Origin: Phytobacter diazotrophicus
Lineage (GTDB): Bacteria > Pseudomonadota > Gammaproteobacteria > Enterobacterales > Enterobacteriaceae
Length of the DNA stretch: 64,000 bases
Direction of reading: 5' to 3'
NCBI GenBank assembly: GCA_004346725.1
Contig: SMDE01000006.1
Span: forward strand, 1 to 64,000
The first letter of the stretch is position 1; every line of letters starts with the position of its first letter. Shown piece after piece: positions 24,465 to 34,519 of this stretch. A model generated the notes under the pieces. That model searched no databases and was not told where the DNA came from. It was given only the letters and a program-made list of their open reading frames with translations. Both the position numbers and the translations under genes were made by a program.

Positions 24465-26183
24465 TCAGGCTGCTGTGTCATTCAAATGTGCGGCGATATA
24501 ACGTTCATAGCGGTTCGCTTTCAGATAGGTCAGGTCGACGAGCACCAGACCGTCTACGCAGTTGTTGAAATCCGGGTCACAGCCAAAATCGATAAACTGC
24601 ACGCCGCCGGGGTCGCACAGCTCGGAGTATTGCTTGTAAAGCGGCGGAATACCGCAGCCCAGGTTGCCCAGCAACGACTTCAGACGCGTCAAATCTTCGG
24701 TGTAATCTTCGCCCGTAAACTGTGCCAGCACATCCGGTAGTGTCGCAGGCCAGGGGCGGCGAGATTCGGCCAGCGGCCATCTTGCCGGAAACCACAACCG
24801 ATAGAAGGCAATCAGTAAATCCCGTGCCGCGGGCGGTAAACCGCCGGAAATAGAGACAGGGCCGAACAGATAGCGATATTGGGGGTAGCGTGCCAGATAG
24901 GCGCCAATACCGGACCACAGATAGTCGAGGCCACGGCGTCCCCAGTAACGCGGCTGAATAAAGCTGCGCCCCAGTTCAATGCCGTGCTCTAAGATCTCTG
25001 ACATCCGTTCGTCGTAATGGAACAGGCTATAGCTGTACAGCCCTTCCGGGCCATGCGCCTCCACCTGACGCGCCGTGGGCGTAAAGCGGTATGCGCCGAC
25101 GATCTCCAGATCGGTTTCATCCCATAAGATCAGATGCAGGTAGTCATCATCATAACGATCTGTGTCACGACGCTTGCCGCTACCTTCACCAACCGCACGG
25201 AAAGCAATTTCGCGCAGGCGGCCTAACTCACGCAGCAACGGCGCATCTTCTTGCCCCTGACGTTGCCAGAGGTAAATGATTTTGCCGTCTGCGGTGCGTC
25301 CCAGACACTCCGCCCGGCTAAGTTCGCGGCGCAGCGTGGCCCGGTCTTCCGGGCGGGCGATCGCACACTCGGTTTTAAAGACGCCGGGCGCTTTTTTGCC
25401 TAAGCGTCGCACGTGTTTACGGCATTTATCCGCCAAATCGCGTGGAGCCAGCGAGGTTGAATGCCAGCTATCCCAGGGAATACGCTGACCGATGGTGATG
25501 GGCAGTTGGGTACCACGGCGACGGAACATCTGCTGCATAAGGAGCAGCATTGGCAGCGTATCGGAAAGCAAGGCGCAGCCATAAAAGAGGGGGCTGTTTC
25601 GGGCATTGATCCACACCGGCAAAAGCGGGGTGCGGAATTTGGCGGCCAGTTTGATAAAACCGGGGTGCCATTTGCCGTCGCGAATCCCTTTGCGGGTCAG
25701 GCGTGAAACTTCACCAGCCGGGAAGAAAATCAGTACACCGCCGTTCTGCAATTGGGTTTCCATCTGCTGCAGCGAGGCCTTGCGGGTGCGACCGCCACCC
25801 ATATTATCCACCGGGATAAACAGGGAGCTGAGCGGTTCCAGATGGCTCAGCATGCGGTTGGTCACGACTTTTACGTCGCGACGCACGCGAGAAACCGCAT
25901 ACATCAGCGCCAGACCGTCCAGCGTGCCTGTCGGGTGGTTGGCGATAATCACCAGGGGGCCTTGTTCGGGGATTTGTTCAAGATCGTATGCGGGGATGGT
26001 GCAGCGAATTTGTAGATGCTCCAGGACCTGCTCAACCATATCCAGCCCTTTCAGATGGGGATGGTTTGCAGCGAACTGCTGGAACTCTTGTTCGTATAAT
26101 AAACGCCTGAGCAGATTCTTTTGCCAGGGCGCGGGTTTGGCCTGTGGCCAGAGGTCGTCGAGTACATTGTCGAGACTAAACAT
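24465..26183 (-). CDS. olsF: Bifunctional acyltransferase of the OlsF type (ornithine lipid synthase)
   Basis: 572 residues with two acyltransferase modules. The N-terminal half (about 80-290) is a PlsC/OlsA-like O-acyltransferase with the HX4D box ANHPTGTLDG and the FFPAGEVSR block. The C-terminal half (about 300-560) is an OlsB-like GNAT module (YLHLILWDETDLEIVGAYRFTPT, FDYDERMSEILEHGIELGRSFIQPRYWGRRGLDYLWSGIGAYL-type region). Fused enzymes of this layout, studied in Serratia proteamaculans and others as OlsF, make lyso-ornithine lipid from ornithine and then ornithine lipid. The gene is monocistronic with a GGAGGAG ribosome-binding site. Many annotations call it only a phospholipid acyltransferase or hemolysin-like protein. 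Confidence 0.78.
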   Translation of the reverse strand: MFSLDNVLDDLWPQAKPAPWQKNLLRRLLYEQEFQQFAANHPHLKGLDMVEQVLEHLQIRCTIPAYDLEQIPEQGPLVIIANHPTGTLDGLALMYAVSRVRRDVKVVTNRMLSHLEPLSSLFIPVDNMGGGRTRKASLQQMETQLQNGGVLIFFPAGEVSRLTRKGIRDGKWHPGFIKLAAKFRTPLLPVWINARNSPLFYGCALLSDTLPMLLLMQQMFRRRGTQLPITIGQRIPWDSWHSTSLAPRDLADKCRKHVRRLGKKAPGVFKTECAIARPEDRATLRRELSRAECLGRTADGKIIYLWQRQGQEDAPLLRELGRLREIAFRAVGEGSGKRRDTDRYDDDYLHLILWDETDLEIVGAYRFTPTARQVEAHGPEGLYSYSLFHYDERMSEILEHGIELGRSFIQPRYWGRRGLDYLWSGIGAYLARYPQYRYLFGPVSISGGLPPAARDLLIAFYRLWFPARWPLAESRRPWPATLPDVLAQFTGEDYTEDLTRLKSLLGNLGCGIPPLYKQYSELCDPGGVQFIDFGCDPDFNNCVDGLVLVDLTYLKANRYERYIAAHLNDTAA

Positions 26184-26284
26184 GGTGGCTCCTCCTGCCG
26201 TCTTGCGATGACAGTAGAAGTACGGGATGACAGTTGCATTTCAGCTTTATGAATAAATGGTAATGCGGGGGAGGTGAGGAGAAC

Positions 26285-26308
26285 AGGCCCGGCAGCCGCG
26301 CCGGGCCT
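26285..26308. terminator. GC hairpin after hemB
   Basis: AGGCCCGGC (26285-26293) pairs with GCCGGGCCT (26300-26308) just beyond the hemB stop. On the minus strand it lacks a clean T-run, so it may be a weak terminator or an mRNA 3' stabiliser. Confidence 0.45.
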
Positions 26309-26314
26309 GAGGGC

Positions 26315-27286
26315 TTACAAAATCTTACGTTCAGCCAGGTCGAGTGCGAAGTAGCTAAAGATCAAATCGGCACCGGCGCGTTTGATGGCGCCCAGACTTT
26401 CCAGTACGACTTTCTCTTCGTCAATGGCTCCCGCCTGCGCGGCGAATTTAATCATCGCGTATTCGCCGCTCACCTGATATGCGCCCAGCGGCAGCGTGGT
26501 GCGCTCGCGGATATCACGCAGGATATCGAGGTACGGACCTGCCGGTTTGACCATCAGACAGTCGGCGCCCTGGGCTTCATCCAGCAGCGATTCGCGAATC
26601 GCTTCACGACGGTTCATTGGGCTCATCTGGTAGGTTTTACGATCGCCTTTCAGCGCTGTCCCTGCCGCTTCACGGAACGGGCCGTAGAATGATGACGCGA
26701 ATTTGGTGGAATAGGACATGATGGCAGTGTCGGTAAAACCAGCGGCGTCCAGCGCCTGACGAATCGCCTGCACCTGACCGTCCATTGCGGCGGAGGGGGC
26801 AATAAAGTCAGCGCCAGCGGCGGCGGCAACCACTGCTTGTTTCCCGAGATTAATCAGCGTGGCGTCGTTATCGACGCCGTGGTCGCAAAGTACGCCGCAA
26901 TGACCATGTGAGGTGTATTCACAGAAGCAGGTGTCTGACATCACAATCATTTCCGGCACCGCGTCTTTGGCAATCCGTGACATGCGCGCTACCAGGCCGT
27001 TTTCCTGCCAGGCATCGCTACCGGTCGCATCAGTGTGATGAGAGATACCAAAGGTCATTACAGAACGAATACCGGCCCTGGCAATGCGTTCAATTTCGCG
27101 GGCGAGGTGTTTTTCCGGAATGCGCATCACGCCAGGCATGGCGCTGATGGCTTTGTAGTCGTCGATCTCTTCTTCAACGAAGATAGGCAGCACCAGATCG
27201 TTCAGGCTGAGTGTTGTCTCTTCGAACATAGCGCGGAGCGAGGCAGATTTGCGCAGGCGGCGCGGACGGGTGATTAAGTCGGTCAT
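26315..27286 (-). CDS. hemB: Delta-aminolevulinic acid dehydratase (porphobilinogen synthase)
   Basis: 323 residues, near-identical in layout to E. coli HemB. It condenses two 5-aminolevulinates to porphobilinogen in heme synthesis. Zn-binding cysteines are visible in [21 protein letters not shown] (about residue 118). The Schiff-base lysines lie in [11 protein letters not shown] (about 194) and [13 protein letters not shown] (about 246). It is a TIM-barrel octamer, cytosolic. It marks the left end of the core-genome block conserved with E. coli; the neighbouring yaiT gene is divergent. Confidence 0.97.
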   Translation of the reverse strand: MTDLITRPRRLRKSASLRAMFEETTLSLNDLVLPIFVEEEIDDYKAISAMPGVMRIPEKHLAREIERIARAGIRSVMTFGISHHTDATGSDAWQENGLVARMSRIAKDAVPEMIVMSDTCFCEYTSHGHCGVLCDHGVDNDATLINLGKQAVVAAAAGADFIAPSAAMDGQVQAIRQALDAAGFTDTAIMSYSTKFASSFYGPFREAAGTALKGDRKTYQMSPMNRREAIRESLLDEAQGADCLMVKPAGPYLDILRDIRERTTLPLGAYQVSGEYAMIKFAAQAGAIDEEKVVLESLGAIKRAGADLIFSYFALDLAERKIL

Positions 27287-27757
27287 GATTTGCCTGATGT
27301 CTTAGGAACAGAGGGCACAGTGTATCCGAAAAGTGACCGGTATGTTTCACCAAAATCGGCGTTAAAACGGCAATATATGAAGGGCAATGCGCAGAGACAT
27401 TAAAATGCATTAAATCATTCATCAGTTCAATTTTGATTGGCGTGATTTATAGTGCTTCATGATGTTATTTTTATTGTGATTGTGAATCGTATTTTTATTT
27501 CTCCTGTTAATATCTTTTTTTTGCGATTCAATATTCATTGGATCGGGATTATCTGTTTGATTTTAAAGTATTTTACAATATTTATATATTCTGATTTCTT
27601 ATATTTGTGTTTTATATGTCCGAATTCGGACTTTACGTGAACTTTAATTGAACCATTTTCTTTTTCTGCGGCATAATTTCCCCGCAAATAATTTTATTGC
27701 ATTTGATGCATTAATAATTGATGGACCAACGATAATGTCCCTGAGGAGGGATGACAA
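27287..27757. other. AT-rich divergent region between hemB and yaiT
   Basis: 471 bp, very AT-rich between 27440 and 27720, with long T-tracts. It should carry the hemB and yaiT promoters; the composition suits H-NS silencing of yaiT. I see no RNA gene or open frame that I would defend. Confidence 0.5.
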
Positions 27758-30532
27758 ATGCACTCGTGGAAAAAGAAACTTGTAGTATCTCAATTAGCAT
27801 TAGCCTGCACGTTGGCAATTGCTTCTCAGGCAAATGCGGCTGATATTTCAAACTCGACGTATAATACGTTTGGCTATGATAGCGTGACTAACCATAATGG
27901 CGCTCTCTATGATGGCTATGTTGACTGGCATAACTCCAGTTCTGACAATTCCTATTACGGCGATGTTTATCCAGTAATTAAGAATGCCACTGTTAATGGT
28001 GTGCTTTCTACTTACTATCTGGACGATGGTGCGAAGGGTAATGCAAATTCATTAAGCATTACTAACAGCAAAATCAACGGGATGATCACTTCACAGTGCA
28101 TGACGACTACATGTGAAGATGATAAAGATCACCAGCAATATCAGCGTTTTCAGTTGACCGTTGATAATTCCACAATCAACGATACTTACGAACATTATTA
28201 TTACAATGTGGTTGATGGTGATAAGACAACAATGAAGTCTTATGACACCTATGGGCTGGGTAACGCCATTACACTGGACACTGAATCTGATATTGTAATT
28301 CAGAACAATTCCAAAATTGCTGGTATTACCCTGCTGCAGGGTTATCAGCAGAAAGATAACACGCCGTATGATGGGATCGATGGGATCGCGAATAACAGCG
28401 AAATCTTCACTAACACTCTGACGGTTAAAGATTCCGTACTGACCTCTGGCGCCTACAGTGAACTGGATAACTCTGGTTTCTATGGTCAGAGCGCTAAGCC
28501 GAGTGATTATAGCAATATCGCTATTGGTGCTGAGCATTCATGGGATGACGCTGCATTGATCGTTGCTGCAAGCAAGGCAGACAATGCTATGCAAACTACA
28601 GCAACCTTTGATCATTCTACGATCACCGGTGATATTCTTTTCTACAGCTCCTTTGATAATAACTTCTACAAAAATGGTGACCCTGCTACAGATACCACCA
28701 ATGACGGTATCTACAATCCGACTACTAACGGTTGGGATGATACTGACAAGCTGACGGTAACAGTGACGAACGGCTCTAAATGGGTTGGTGCGGCGGTTGC
28801 GAATGTAGACTATACCGACAAATTGTATGGTTGGGGCTACAACAGCACTGACTGGCGTGCTCTGTTAGCCAATAGCATCTGGCCTGAATCCACATTTGAT
28901 TCTAATGGTCATCTGAATGGTACTAACGTATATCAGAGCGGGATTTTCAATGTTGCGCTGGATAACGGCTCTGAGTGGGATACTCGTAAAGCTTCCCGCA
29001 TCGATGATCTGACAGTAAACAATCATTCCCAGGTTAATGTCGAAAACTCAAGCCTGTTGGCTGACAGCATCACATTGACCAAAACTTCGTCTCTTAATCT
29101 TGGTAACTCAGGTACGGTTTCGACCAATAATTTGTACTTGGATAGCTACAGTACAGCAACGCTGGCTGAAGAGACCTCAGAACTTTACGCTAATACTATC
29201 ACCGTCGATAACGGTGCACAGTTGAATCTGGGCTTGGGTCAGGTTGATACCCACAACATGGTGCTGACCGACGCTGGTGTTCTTAATGTAGGCAGCCGCG
29301 AATACGTGCTGAATTCAGATTTGAACAACGCGCGTTATATCACTAACGACAAAACCAAAGCTGATTACGACTACGGTATTGTTGCCATCAACTCAGATGG
29401 TCACTTAGCGGTGAATGGCGATGTTGCTGGTAATTACAAAGTTCGTATTGATGACGCGAAAGGTACTGGTTCCGTTAAAGATTACAAAAATAAAGAAGTT
29501 ATTCGTATCTACGACAACAATGCAGATACTAAAGCTTCTTTCACCAGGGCTAACAAAGCCGATCTCGGTGCGTATCGTTACCAGGCTGAGCAGAAAGGCG
29601 ATACCGTCGTTATGCGCCAGATGGAGCTGACCGACTACGCGAACATGGCGCTGAGCATTCCTTCTGCAAATACCAACATCTGGAATCTGCAACAGGATAC
29701 TCTGTCTACCCGTCTGACCAATGGTCGTCATGGCCTGGCTGACAACGGTGGCGCATGGGTGAGCTACTTTGGCGGCAACCTGAATGGCGACAACGGCGTG
29801 ATCAACTACGATCAGGACGTTAGCGGCATCATGGTCGGTGTTGATACCTTCGTTGACGGTAACAACGCGAAATGGATCGTCGGTGCGGCAGCAGGCTTTG
29901 CGAAAGGTGATGTAAGCGATCGTTCTGGTAAAGTTGATCAGGATAGCCAGTCCGCGTACATCTACTCTTCTGCGCGCTTTACTAACAACATCTTCCTGGA
30001 TGGTAACCTGAGCTACAGCCGTTTCGATAACGATCTGTCTGCCAGCATGTCCAACGGCCAGTATGTTGACGACGACTCCTCAACGGATGCATGGGGCTTC
30101 GGTCTGAAACTGGGTTACGACTGGAAAGTTAACGACAAAGGTTATGTTACTCCGTATGCCGGTATTTCTGGTCTGTTCCAGTCTGGTGATAACTTCCGCC
30201 TGAGCAACAACATGAAAGCGGGCGATCAGGACTACGATAGCCTGCGTTATGAACTGGGCGTGAACACAGGTTATACCTTCACCTATGGCAGCGATCAGGC
30301 TCTGACTCCGTACTTCAACCTGGCATACGTTTACGATGATTCTAACAACACTGCAAAAGTGAATGGCGATTCTATCGACAACGGTGTTGAAGGTTCTGCG
30401 GTTCGTGTTGGTCTGGGTACGCAGTTCAGCTTCACCAAAAACTTCAGCGCATACACTGATGTGAACTATCTGGGCGGCGGCGACGTTGAACAGGATTGGG
30501 GCGCAAAAGTTGGCGTGAAATACACCTGGTAA
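27758..30532 (+). CDS. yaiT: YaiT-family autotransporter adhesin
   Basis: 924 residues, type Va autotransporter. It has a signal peptide (MHSWKKKLVVSQLALACTLA, cleavage after QANA, residue 27). The passenger (about 28-630) is rich in Asn, Asp, Ser and Thr with repeated beta-helix-like strands (ITNSKINGMI, VDNSTIND, VKDSVLTSG, VNNHSQVNVENSS). The C-terminal barrel (about 650-924) starts at NGGAWVSYFGGNLNGDNG and ends with the outer-membrane signature VGVKYTW. The signal peptide and barrel match E. coli YaiT closely while the passenger has diverged, as expected under surface selection. In E. coli K-12 this gene is disrupted; here it is intact. It has a GAGGAGGG ribosome-binding site. Confidence 0.9.
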   Translation: MHSWKKKLVVSQLALACTLAIASQANAADISNSTYNTFGYDSVTNHNGALYDGYVDWHNSSSDNSYYGDVYPVIKNATVNGVLSTYYLDDGAKGNANSLSITNSKINGMITSQCMTTTCEDDKDHQQYQRFQLTVDNSTINDTYEHYYYNVVDGDKTTMKSYDTYGLGNAITLDTESDIVIQNNSKIAGITLLQGYQQKDNTPYDGIDGIANNSEIFTNTLTVKDSVLTSGAYSELDNSGFYGQSAKPSDYSNIAIGAEHSWDDAALIVAASKADNAMQTTATFDHSTITGDILFYSSFDNNFYKNGDPATDTTNDGIYNPTTNGWDDTDKLTVTVTNGSKWVGAAVANVDYTDKLYGWGYNSTDWRALLANSIWPESTFDSNGHLNGTNVYQSGIFNVALDNGSEWDTRKASRIDDLTVNNHSQVNVENSSLLADSITLTKTSSLNLGNSGTVSTNNLYLDSYSTATLAEETSELYANTITVDNGAQLNLGLGQVDTHNMVLTDAGVLNVGSREYVLNSDLNNARYITNDKTKADYDYGIVAINSDGHLAVNGDVAGNYKVRIDDAKGTGSVKDYKNKEVIRIYDNNADTKASFTRANKADLGAYRYQAEQKGDTVVMRQMELTDYANMALSIPSANTNIWNLQQDTLSTRLTNGRHGLADNGGAWVSYFGGNLNGDNGVINYDQDVSGIMVGVDTFVDGNNAKWIVGAAAGFAKGDVSDRSGKVDQDSQSAYIYSSARFTNNIFLDGNLSYSRFDNDLSASMSNGQYVDDDSSTDAWGFGLKLGYDWKVNDKGYVTPYAGISGLFQSGDNFRLSNNMKAGDQDYDSLRYELGVNTGYTFTYGSDQALTPYFNLAYVYDDSNNTAKVNGDSIDNGVEGSAVRVGLGTQFSFTKNFSAYTDVNYLGGGDVEQDWGAKVGVKYTW

Positions 30533-30540
30533 TAAATCTG

Positions 30541-30562
30541 GCAGGGAATATATTTTCCCTGC
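30541..30562 (+). terminator. Terminator after yaiT
   Basis: GCAGGGAA (30541-30548) pairs with TTCCCTGC (30555-30562), followed by a T-rich stretch, 8 nt beyond the yaiT stop. Confidence 0.7.
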
Positions 30563-30579
30563 TATTTTATCAGTATCCA

Positions 30580-30606
30580 AATTCCCGCCACGGATTGGCG
30601 GGAATT
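30580..30606 (+). terminator. Second hairpin between yaiT and yaiV
   Basis: AATTCCCGCC (30580-30589) pairs perfectly with GGCGGGAATT (30597-30606) and is followed by a T-rich run. It ends 20 nt before the yaiV start, so it either backs up the first terminator or lies in the yaiV leader. Confidence 0.6.
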
Positions 30607-30626
30607 TTATTTTATAAGGGACTTGA

Positions 30627-31253
30627 ATGATTTCATTAAGTAAGCCGCTTGCGGAGTTATATTTACTAGATGAATGTTTTTCCGCTCATGGTATTCCTTT
30701 TGAGTTAGCCAATGACGCCATTCTGACTTTCAATAAAATCGACCCGAATAACATTACCCTTGTCCTTCTGCAGGGTGAAATAGCTATTAGTCGAAAATAT
30801 AACGATGTGCTATTAGGTATTGCCAGGGCACCGTTTATCAAAGGGCTAAGTACAGGTCTTATTCAACGCCCATCCGAGTATATATACACCGCGCAAAACG
30901 AATGCTCGGGATATTACTTGCCTTCTGATTTAGCGATGACGCTCATAGATAAAAACCAACTGTGGCGTGAAGCGTTTGCGTGGCTGACATGGTGGCACCG
31001 CATTGCTGAAACCCGCGACTGTCAGCTTATTGGCAGCAGTACCTACGACCAAATTCGGGCATCGCTGTTAACCATGTCTGACTGGGACGAACAGCTTAGA
31101 GCGCGCGTTGGGGTTATTCAGTACATTCAGCGGCGCACCGGGGTTTCTCGCTCTGTGATTGCCGAAGTCCTGTCCGCACTGCGTAAAGGAAACTATATCG
31201 AAATGCATAAAGGCAAGCTGTTGAAAATCAACCGCTTGCCTTATGAGTATTGA
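30627..31253 (+). CDS. yaiV: Crp/Fnr-like regulator YaiV (IprA)
   Basis: 208 residues, matching enterobacterial YaiV, called IprA in Salmonella, where it affects hydrogen peroxide resistance. The N-terminal 120 residues form a cyclic-nucleotide-binding-like beta-roll (ITLVLLQGEIAISRKYNDVLLGIARAP), without the residues that bind cAMP in CRP. The C-terminus has a winged helix-turn-helix (VIQYIQRRTGVSRSVIAEVLSALRKGNYIEMHKGKLLKI). AAGGGA precedes the start. It is convergent with ampH, with 17 nt between them. Whether it regulates yaiT next door is untested. Confidence 0.9.
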   Translation: MISLSKPLAELYLLDECFSAHGIPFELANDAILTFNKIDPNNITLVLLQGEIAISRKYNDVLLGIARAPFIKGLSTGLIQRPSEYIYTAQNECSGYYLPSDLAMTLIDKNQLWREAFAWLTWWHRIAETRDCQLIGSSTYDQIRASLLTMSDWDEQLRARVGVIQYIQRRTGVSRSVIAEVLSALRKGNYIEMHKGKLLKINRLPYEY

Positions 31254-31270
31254 CCAACTGCCTGGCCAAA

Positions 31271-32437
31271 TCAGGACGAAGGTGCAACCACCGGTTTATT
31301 GTTGCTCAATTCACTAACCAGATCGTTTACGCCATCGCTCATATTCACGAAACGCGTCAATGGCGAACGCGTGATCACCACGAACACACCGACATTACTT
31401 TGCGGGATCATCGCCATATAGGTAATGAAACCGCCACCACCACCCGTTTTCTGAATAATTCCCGGATGCCCGTCTTTCGGTGCCATATACACCCAGCCCA
31501 GGCCTAACGCGTCGGCTTTACCCGGCACATCCATTCCGATAACACGTGTAAGCTGATTGCGCTGATAAATCAGCGTCTGCATACGATCTGCCTGGCTGTT
31601 ACGGCTGTAGAAATCAGAAGAGAGGAATTGCTGCATCCAGCGCATCATATCGCCCGGCGTTGAATAAACACCACCGCTACCAATAGCCGCCAGGGTGTTA
31701 TCGCACGGACTCGCGCCTTTTTCCGCCACCATCAGGCGACGACACTGGTCAGGTGATGGCGTAAACGTGGTGTCTTTCATTCCCAGCGGACGCGTAATTT
31801 GCTCTTCGAAAAGCTGAGAGTAGGGTTTCCCCGCCGCATTCGCCAGCGCATCGGCCAAAAGATCAAATGCCAGGTTAGAATACGCCGCCTGGGTTCCCGG
31901 TGCCGATTTTAAGGTCGCCGTAGAGAGCCAGTTCCAGCGCTCTGTGCGGGTCGGCCAGGTAAATACGGTTCGCTTTGCTGCACCACCCGGTTGTTCACGC
32001 GGCAGTGCGCTGGTATGTGTCGCCAGGTTAACCAGCGTAATCGGCGCACCCTGATAAGTCGGCACACGCGCACCCGGTGGCGCATATTTGCTTAACGGAT
32101 CGTTGAGTTTCACTACGCCCTGATCGAGGAGCTTCACCAGCATTTCGCTGGTCATAAGCTTGGAGAGCGAGGCAATGCGAATAACCGAATCAAGCTGCGG
32201 GCGCACGTTCGAACCAGGACGCGTTTCACCAAAGCTTCTGAATACCCGCTGGTTACCGTCAATCGCCACCATCGCCATCCCTGTTGCGCCACTGCCATAA
32301 AAAATATGGTTGGCATAACGATCAACAATATCAGACGCAAATTCAGCATCAGGCGACTGTTGTGCTGCATGCGCACAAGTCAGTGTTAACGCGTAGAGCG
32401 TCGCGGAGAAAAACAAACAACGTTTCAACGAAAGCAT
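31271..32437 (-). CDS. ampH: Penicillin-binding protein AmpH (DD-carboxy/endopeptidase)
   Basis: 388 residues, class C beta-lactamase-like fold. A signal peptide ends at AHAAQ (about residue 25). The acyl-serine motif is IASLSKL (about residue 91), the second motif AAYSNLAFDL (Tyr-x-Asn, about 195), and the third KTGGGGGF (about 342). In E. coli AmpH is a periplasmic DD-carboxypeptidase and endopeptidase that helps recycle peptidoglycan and binds beta-lactams without conferring resistance. The start is the ATG at 32437; a TTG three codons on would match the E. coli N-terminus. Confidence 0.95.
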   Translation of the reverse strand: MLSLKRCLFFSATLYALTLTCAHAAQQSPDAEFASDIVDRYANHIFYGSGATGMAMVAIDGNQRVFRSFGETRPGSNVRPQLDSVIRIASLSKLMTSEMLVKLLDQGVVKLNDPLSKYAPPGARVPTYQGAPITLVNLATHTSALPREQPGGAAKRTVFTWPTRTERWNWLSTATLKSAPGTQAAYSNLAFDLLADALANAAGKPYSQLFEEQITRPLGMKDTTFTPSPDQCRRLMVAEKGASPCDNTLAAIGSGGVYSTPGDMMRWMQQFLSSDFYSRNSQADRMQTLIYQRNQLTRVIGMDVPGKADALGLGWVYMAPKDGHPGIIQKTGGGGGFITYMAMIPQSNVGVFVVITRSPLTRFVNMSDGVNDLVSELSNNKPVVAPSS

Positions 32438-32624
32438 CCGTAAATGAAAGAAGTGGATAATGCGTATTTATACTACCAGGCGGCATATTTCAAAGCACCG
32501 AAAAGCGCATTATTTCGCGAAATAACGTAACGAGGGGTAAACATGAACTTTTTTCCGGACCACAAAATAGCCGCTTCGTTGTGATACCCTTTTTCTTTCC
32601 GCGGCGAATTTCTGGAGGCGAGCA

Positions 32625-33158
32625 ATGTCAGGTAAGCGAGTGGTGATGGTAGTGGATATGCAAAACGGGGTTTTTGCGACGCCACGTTTTCGACGCGAAG
32701 CGTGTGTAGCGCGGATAAATCAGCTCACACGGGCGGCGGATACGGTGATTTTTATCCAGCATATCGAAAGCGGAGGACTGGAAGAGGGGAGCGAAGGGTT
32801 CCAGTTGCTGCCCGATCTTTACCAGCCTGATAACGCTTTGTATGTCACCAAAACCGCCTGTGACAGTTTTTACCGTACCCTGCTGGCGGATGTTTTACGC
32901 GAGCACGATATCTCTGCATTCGTCATGTGCGGCTGTGCGACAGATTATTGTTTCGATACCACGCTGAAAAATGGTGCCAGCCGTGGGTATTCAATTACCG
33001 TAGCTGAAGACGCCCATACGACAGCCAACCGACCAGCGGCTCCGGCTGAAACACTCATCGCCCATTATAATGAAGTCTGGCGCACACTTACGGTGCCGGA
33101 TAACCCCGTTTTTGTGAAACCCGTCGAAACAATTCTTCACGAGTGGCAAACGAACTAA
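32625..33158 (+). CDS. Isochorismatase-family cysteine hydrolase
   Basis: 177 residues. The family triad is clear: Asp in MVVDMQNGVF (about residue 11), Lys in YVTKTACDSFYRT (about 85) and nucleophilic Cys in GCATDYCFDTTL (about 114). Such enzymes hydrolyse nicotinamide, ureidoacrylate or other amides, or isochorismate; the sequence does not decide which. It has a CTGGAGG ribosome-binding site and stands alone between ampH and sbmA, an insertion relative to E. coli K-12. No pyrimidine or NAD genes flank it. Confidence 0.85.
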   Translation: MSGKRVVMVVDMQNGVFATPRFRREACVARINQLTRAADTVIFIQHIESGGLEEGSEGFQLLPDLYQPDNALYVTKTACDSFYRTLLADVLREHDISAFVMCGCATDYCFDTTLKNGASRGYSITVAEDAHTTANRPAAPAETLIAHYNEVWRTLTVPDNPVFVKPVETILHEWQTN

Positions 33159-33286
33159 GGCGTTACGCTCAGGTCTGATTCTACAGTTCTCACAACGCTC
33201 CCCCACCGCAGGAAGCTCCTGTGGCGGAGGTGTGTTGTGCGCCGTATGAGTAATGCACAAAAATAAGAAGTGAGCAGGAGAGTATT

Positions 33287-34507
33287 ATGTTTAAGTCTTT
33301 TTTCCCAAAGCCGAAGCTGTTCTTTCTCTCGGCCTTTATTTGGGCACTGATCGCAGTCGTTTTCTGGCAGGCTGGTGGGCAGGTCTGGATAATGCGGCTG
33401 GTTGGCGCTTCTGAGGATGTTCCCATCAGCGCGGCGCGCTTCTGGTCCCTGAACTTCCTGCTGTTTTATGCCTACTACGCATTATGCGTTGGCCTTTTTG
33501 CCCTATTCTGGTTTTTCTACGCACCGCATCGCTGGCAGCGCTGGTCAATCCTGGGAACGGCCTTAATCATTTTCGTGACCTGGTTTCTGGTGGAAATCAA
33601 CGTCGCGATTAACGCGTGGTATGCGCCATTTTACGATCTTATTCAAAAAGCGCTGAGTGCGCCGAATAAAGTCAGTATTGGTCAGCTTTATAGCGAAATC
33701 GGTGTCTTTTTGTGGATCGCCCTGATTGCGGTCACCGTTGCGGTGCTGAACAACTTTTTCGTGAGCCACTATGTCTTTCGCTGGCGTACGGCAATGAACG
33801 AATTTTATATGGAGCACTGGGACCAGTTGCGCCATATCGAAGGGGCGGCGCAGCGTGTTCAGGAAGACACCATGCGTTTTGCTTCTACGCTTGAAGACAT
33901 GGGTGTTAGCTTTATCAATGCGGTCATGACGTTGATTGCTTTTTTACCGGTTCTGGTGGCACTGTCGCCACACGTACAGGAGTTGCCGCTGGTGGGGCAT
34001 CTGCCGTATGGTCTGGTGATTGCGTCCATCGCCTGGGCGCTCTCCGGCACCTTTTTACTGGCGTTTGTCGGGATTAAACTGCCGGGGCTGGAGTTCAAAA
34101 ATCAGCGCGTAGAAGCCGCATATCGTAAAGAACTGGTGTATGGCGAAGATGACGTCAACCGCGCGAAACCTCATACAGTGAAAGAGCTTTTTTCTGCCGT
34201 CCGCCGTAACTATTTCCGTCTTTATTTCCACTATATGTATTTCAACATTGCCCGTATTTTGTATCTGCAGGTTGATGTGGTGTTCGGTCTGGTTGTCCTT
34301 TTCCCGACCATCGCCGCCGGGGCGATTACTTTTGGTCTGATGCGCCAAATCACAAACGTATTTGAACAGGTGCGCAGTTCATTCCAGTATCTGATAGCCT
34401 CCTGGACCACGCTGGTGGAACTGATGTCCATCTATAAACGTTTGCGCAGCTTTGAAAGCGAGTTGAATGCACCGCCAGCATCGCAAATGACCAACACTTT
34501 CAGTTAA
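33287..34507 (+). CDS. sbmA: Peptide antibiotic transporter SbmA
   Basis: 406 residues, near the E. coli length. SbmA is a proton-driven inner-membrane importer of microcin B17, J25, bleomycin and proline-rich antimicrobial peptides. It has the membrane domain of an ABC exporter without an ATPase domain. Characteristic stretches: MFKSFFPKP at the start, [17 protein letters not shown] (about 185) and [25 protein letters not shown] (about 265). It is followed after 12 nt by yaiW, with which it is co-transcribed and functionally linked in E. coli. Confidence 0.96.
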   Translation: MFKSFFPKPKLFFLSAFIWALIAVVFWQAGGQVWIMRLVGASEDVPISAARFWSLNFLLFYAYYALCVGLFALFWFFYAPHRWQRWSILGTALIIFVTWFLVEINVAINAWYAPFYDLIQKALSAPNKVSIGQLYSEIGVFLWIALIAVTVAVLNNFFVSHYVFRWRTAMNEFYMEHWDQLRHIEGAAQRVQEDTMRFASTLEDMGVSFINAVMTLIAFLPVLVALSPHVQELPLVGHLPYGLVIASIAWALSGTFLLAFVGIKLPGLEFKNQRVEAAYRKELVYGEDDVNRAKPHTVKELFSAVRRNYFRLYFHYMYFNIARILYLQVDVVFGLVVLFPTIAAGAITFGLMRQITNVFEQVRSSFQYLIASWTTLVELMSIYKRLRSFESELNAPPASQMTNTFS

Positions 34508-34519
34508 GCAAGGAACGAT

